14,262 bases of DNA from positions 1 through 14,262 of the forward strand of contig NZ_CALIBH010000152.1 of assembly GCF_938045775.1 (NCBI RefSeq), read 5' to 3'. The stretch is from an uncultured Campylobacter sp. (GTDB taxonomy: Bacteria; Campylobacterota; Campylobacteria; Campylobacterales; Campylobacteraceae). The notes under the pieces were generated by a model. The model did no database searches. It had not been told where the DNA came from and saw only the letters and a program-made list of their open reading frames with translations. The position numbers and the translations under genes were made by a program. Numbering within the stretch: the stretch's first letter is position 1; every line of letters begins with the position of its first letter. Positions 14,052 to 14,262 of the stretch are shown piece by piece.

Positions 14052-14076
14052 CGGTTAAATTTTAAAATTTACCGCG
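14052..14076. repeat. Palindrome with GCGGT/ACCGC arms and AAATTTTAAAATTT core
   Basis: The element runs GCGGT, TAAATTTTAAAATTT, ACCGC and is fully self-complementary except for one extra T. It is the most complete copy of the spacer palindrome pattern. Lying between two minus-strand genes, it could form a hairpin after the gene at 14162-14262, but it lacks a T-run. Confidence 0.6.
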
Positions 14077-14161
14077 CTATATTCGCGAAGAGCCGAAAAA
14101 TTTCAAACTCGGCAAAGCATTAAAATTCCCGTCCGCCTTTAAATTTAGCATTTTACCGCAG

Positions 14162-14262
14162 CTAGCAAAGCTCTAAATTTTCCACGCGCAGCGGTCTTTC
14201 ACCCTCAAAAATCACCCCGATGCCGAAAGGCTCGCAAATATCAAGCGCGCCCTCGGCAAATC
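14162..14262 (-). CDS. 3' end of an unidentified gene (5' part beyond the window)
   Basis: From 14260 the minus strand reads FAEGALDICEPFGIGV, then IFEGERPLRVENLELC and a TAG stop at 14164-14162. The composition is protein-like and the other two frames are not. The fragment is too short for a family call, and only the last 32 codons are present. Confidence 0.5.
   Translation of the reverse strand, partial: FAEGALDICEPFGIGVIFEGERPLRVENLELC

Overview
The window looks like a chromosome segment of an epsilonproteobacterium, most likely a Campylobacter from the oral, higher-GC side of the genus (the gracilis, showae or rectus type). This rests on three things: a fused ispDF gene; the gene order ispDF, HP1021-like orphan regulator, ATP-sulfurylase-like protein, pgpA, which matches from memory the order Cj1607-Cj1610 of C. 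jejuni next to mrp; and the three small genes divergent from uvrB, resembling Cj0681-Cj0683 next to Cj0680. The genus is an inference; no search was run.

Layout. 1-1502 (minus): thiC followed by the start of mrp/apbC, overlapping by 4 bp. 1503-1719: divergent promoter region with a perfect 14-bp palindrome. 1720-5805 (plus): ispDF, the atypical response regulator and the sulfurylase-like gene, all overlapping. 5806-6540: gene-free spacer rich in AAATTT-cored palindromes, with two back-to-back long hairpins. 6541-7077: pgpA. 7078-7577: more of the same spacer. 7578-8282: small alpha/beta hydrolase. 8292-9038: AT-rich IS1595-type insertion sequence with a broken transposase. 9045-9515: gene-free. 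9516-10473 (minus): operon of three small uncharacterised genes, each overlapping the next by 4 bp. 10543-12519 (plus): uvrB. 12520-12924: gene-free apart from a possible gene remnant. 12925-13974 (minus): an AT-rich membrane protein made of a tandemly duplicated four-helix module. 14162-14262 (minus): the 3' end of an unidentified gene.

How the genes relate. thiC makes the pyrimidine half of thiamine with an Fe-S cluster, and Mrp/ApbC is an Fe-S carrier, so their translational coupling is functionally sensible. ispDF supplies two steps of the MEP isoprenoid pathway, pgpA the last step to phosphatidylglycerol, and uvrB nucleotide excision repair.

The most unusual aspects are these: (i) palindromes built on AAATTTTAAAATTT that fill the spacers, together with compositionally similar low-complexity segments inside ispDF and the sulfurylase-like gene, which suggests a small element family present both between and within genes; (ii) a receiver domain lacking its phosphorylatable Asp; (iii) a sulfurylase-like protein with altered nucleotide-binding motifs; and (iv) the internally duplicated membrane protein.
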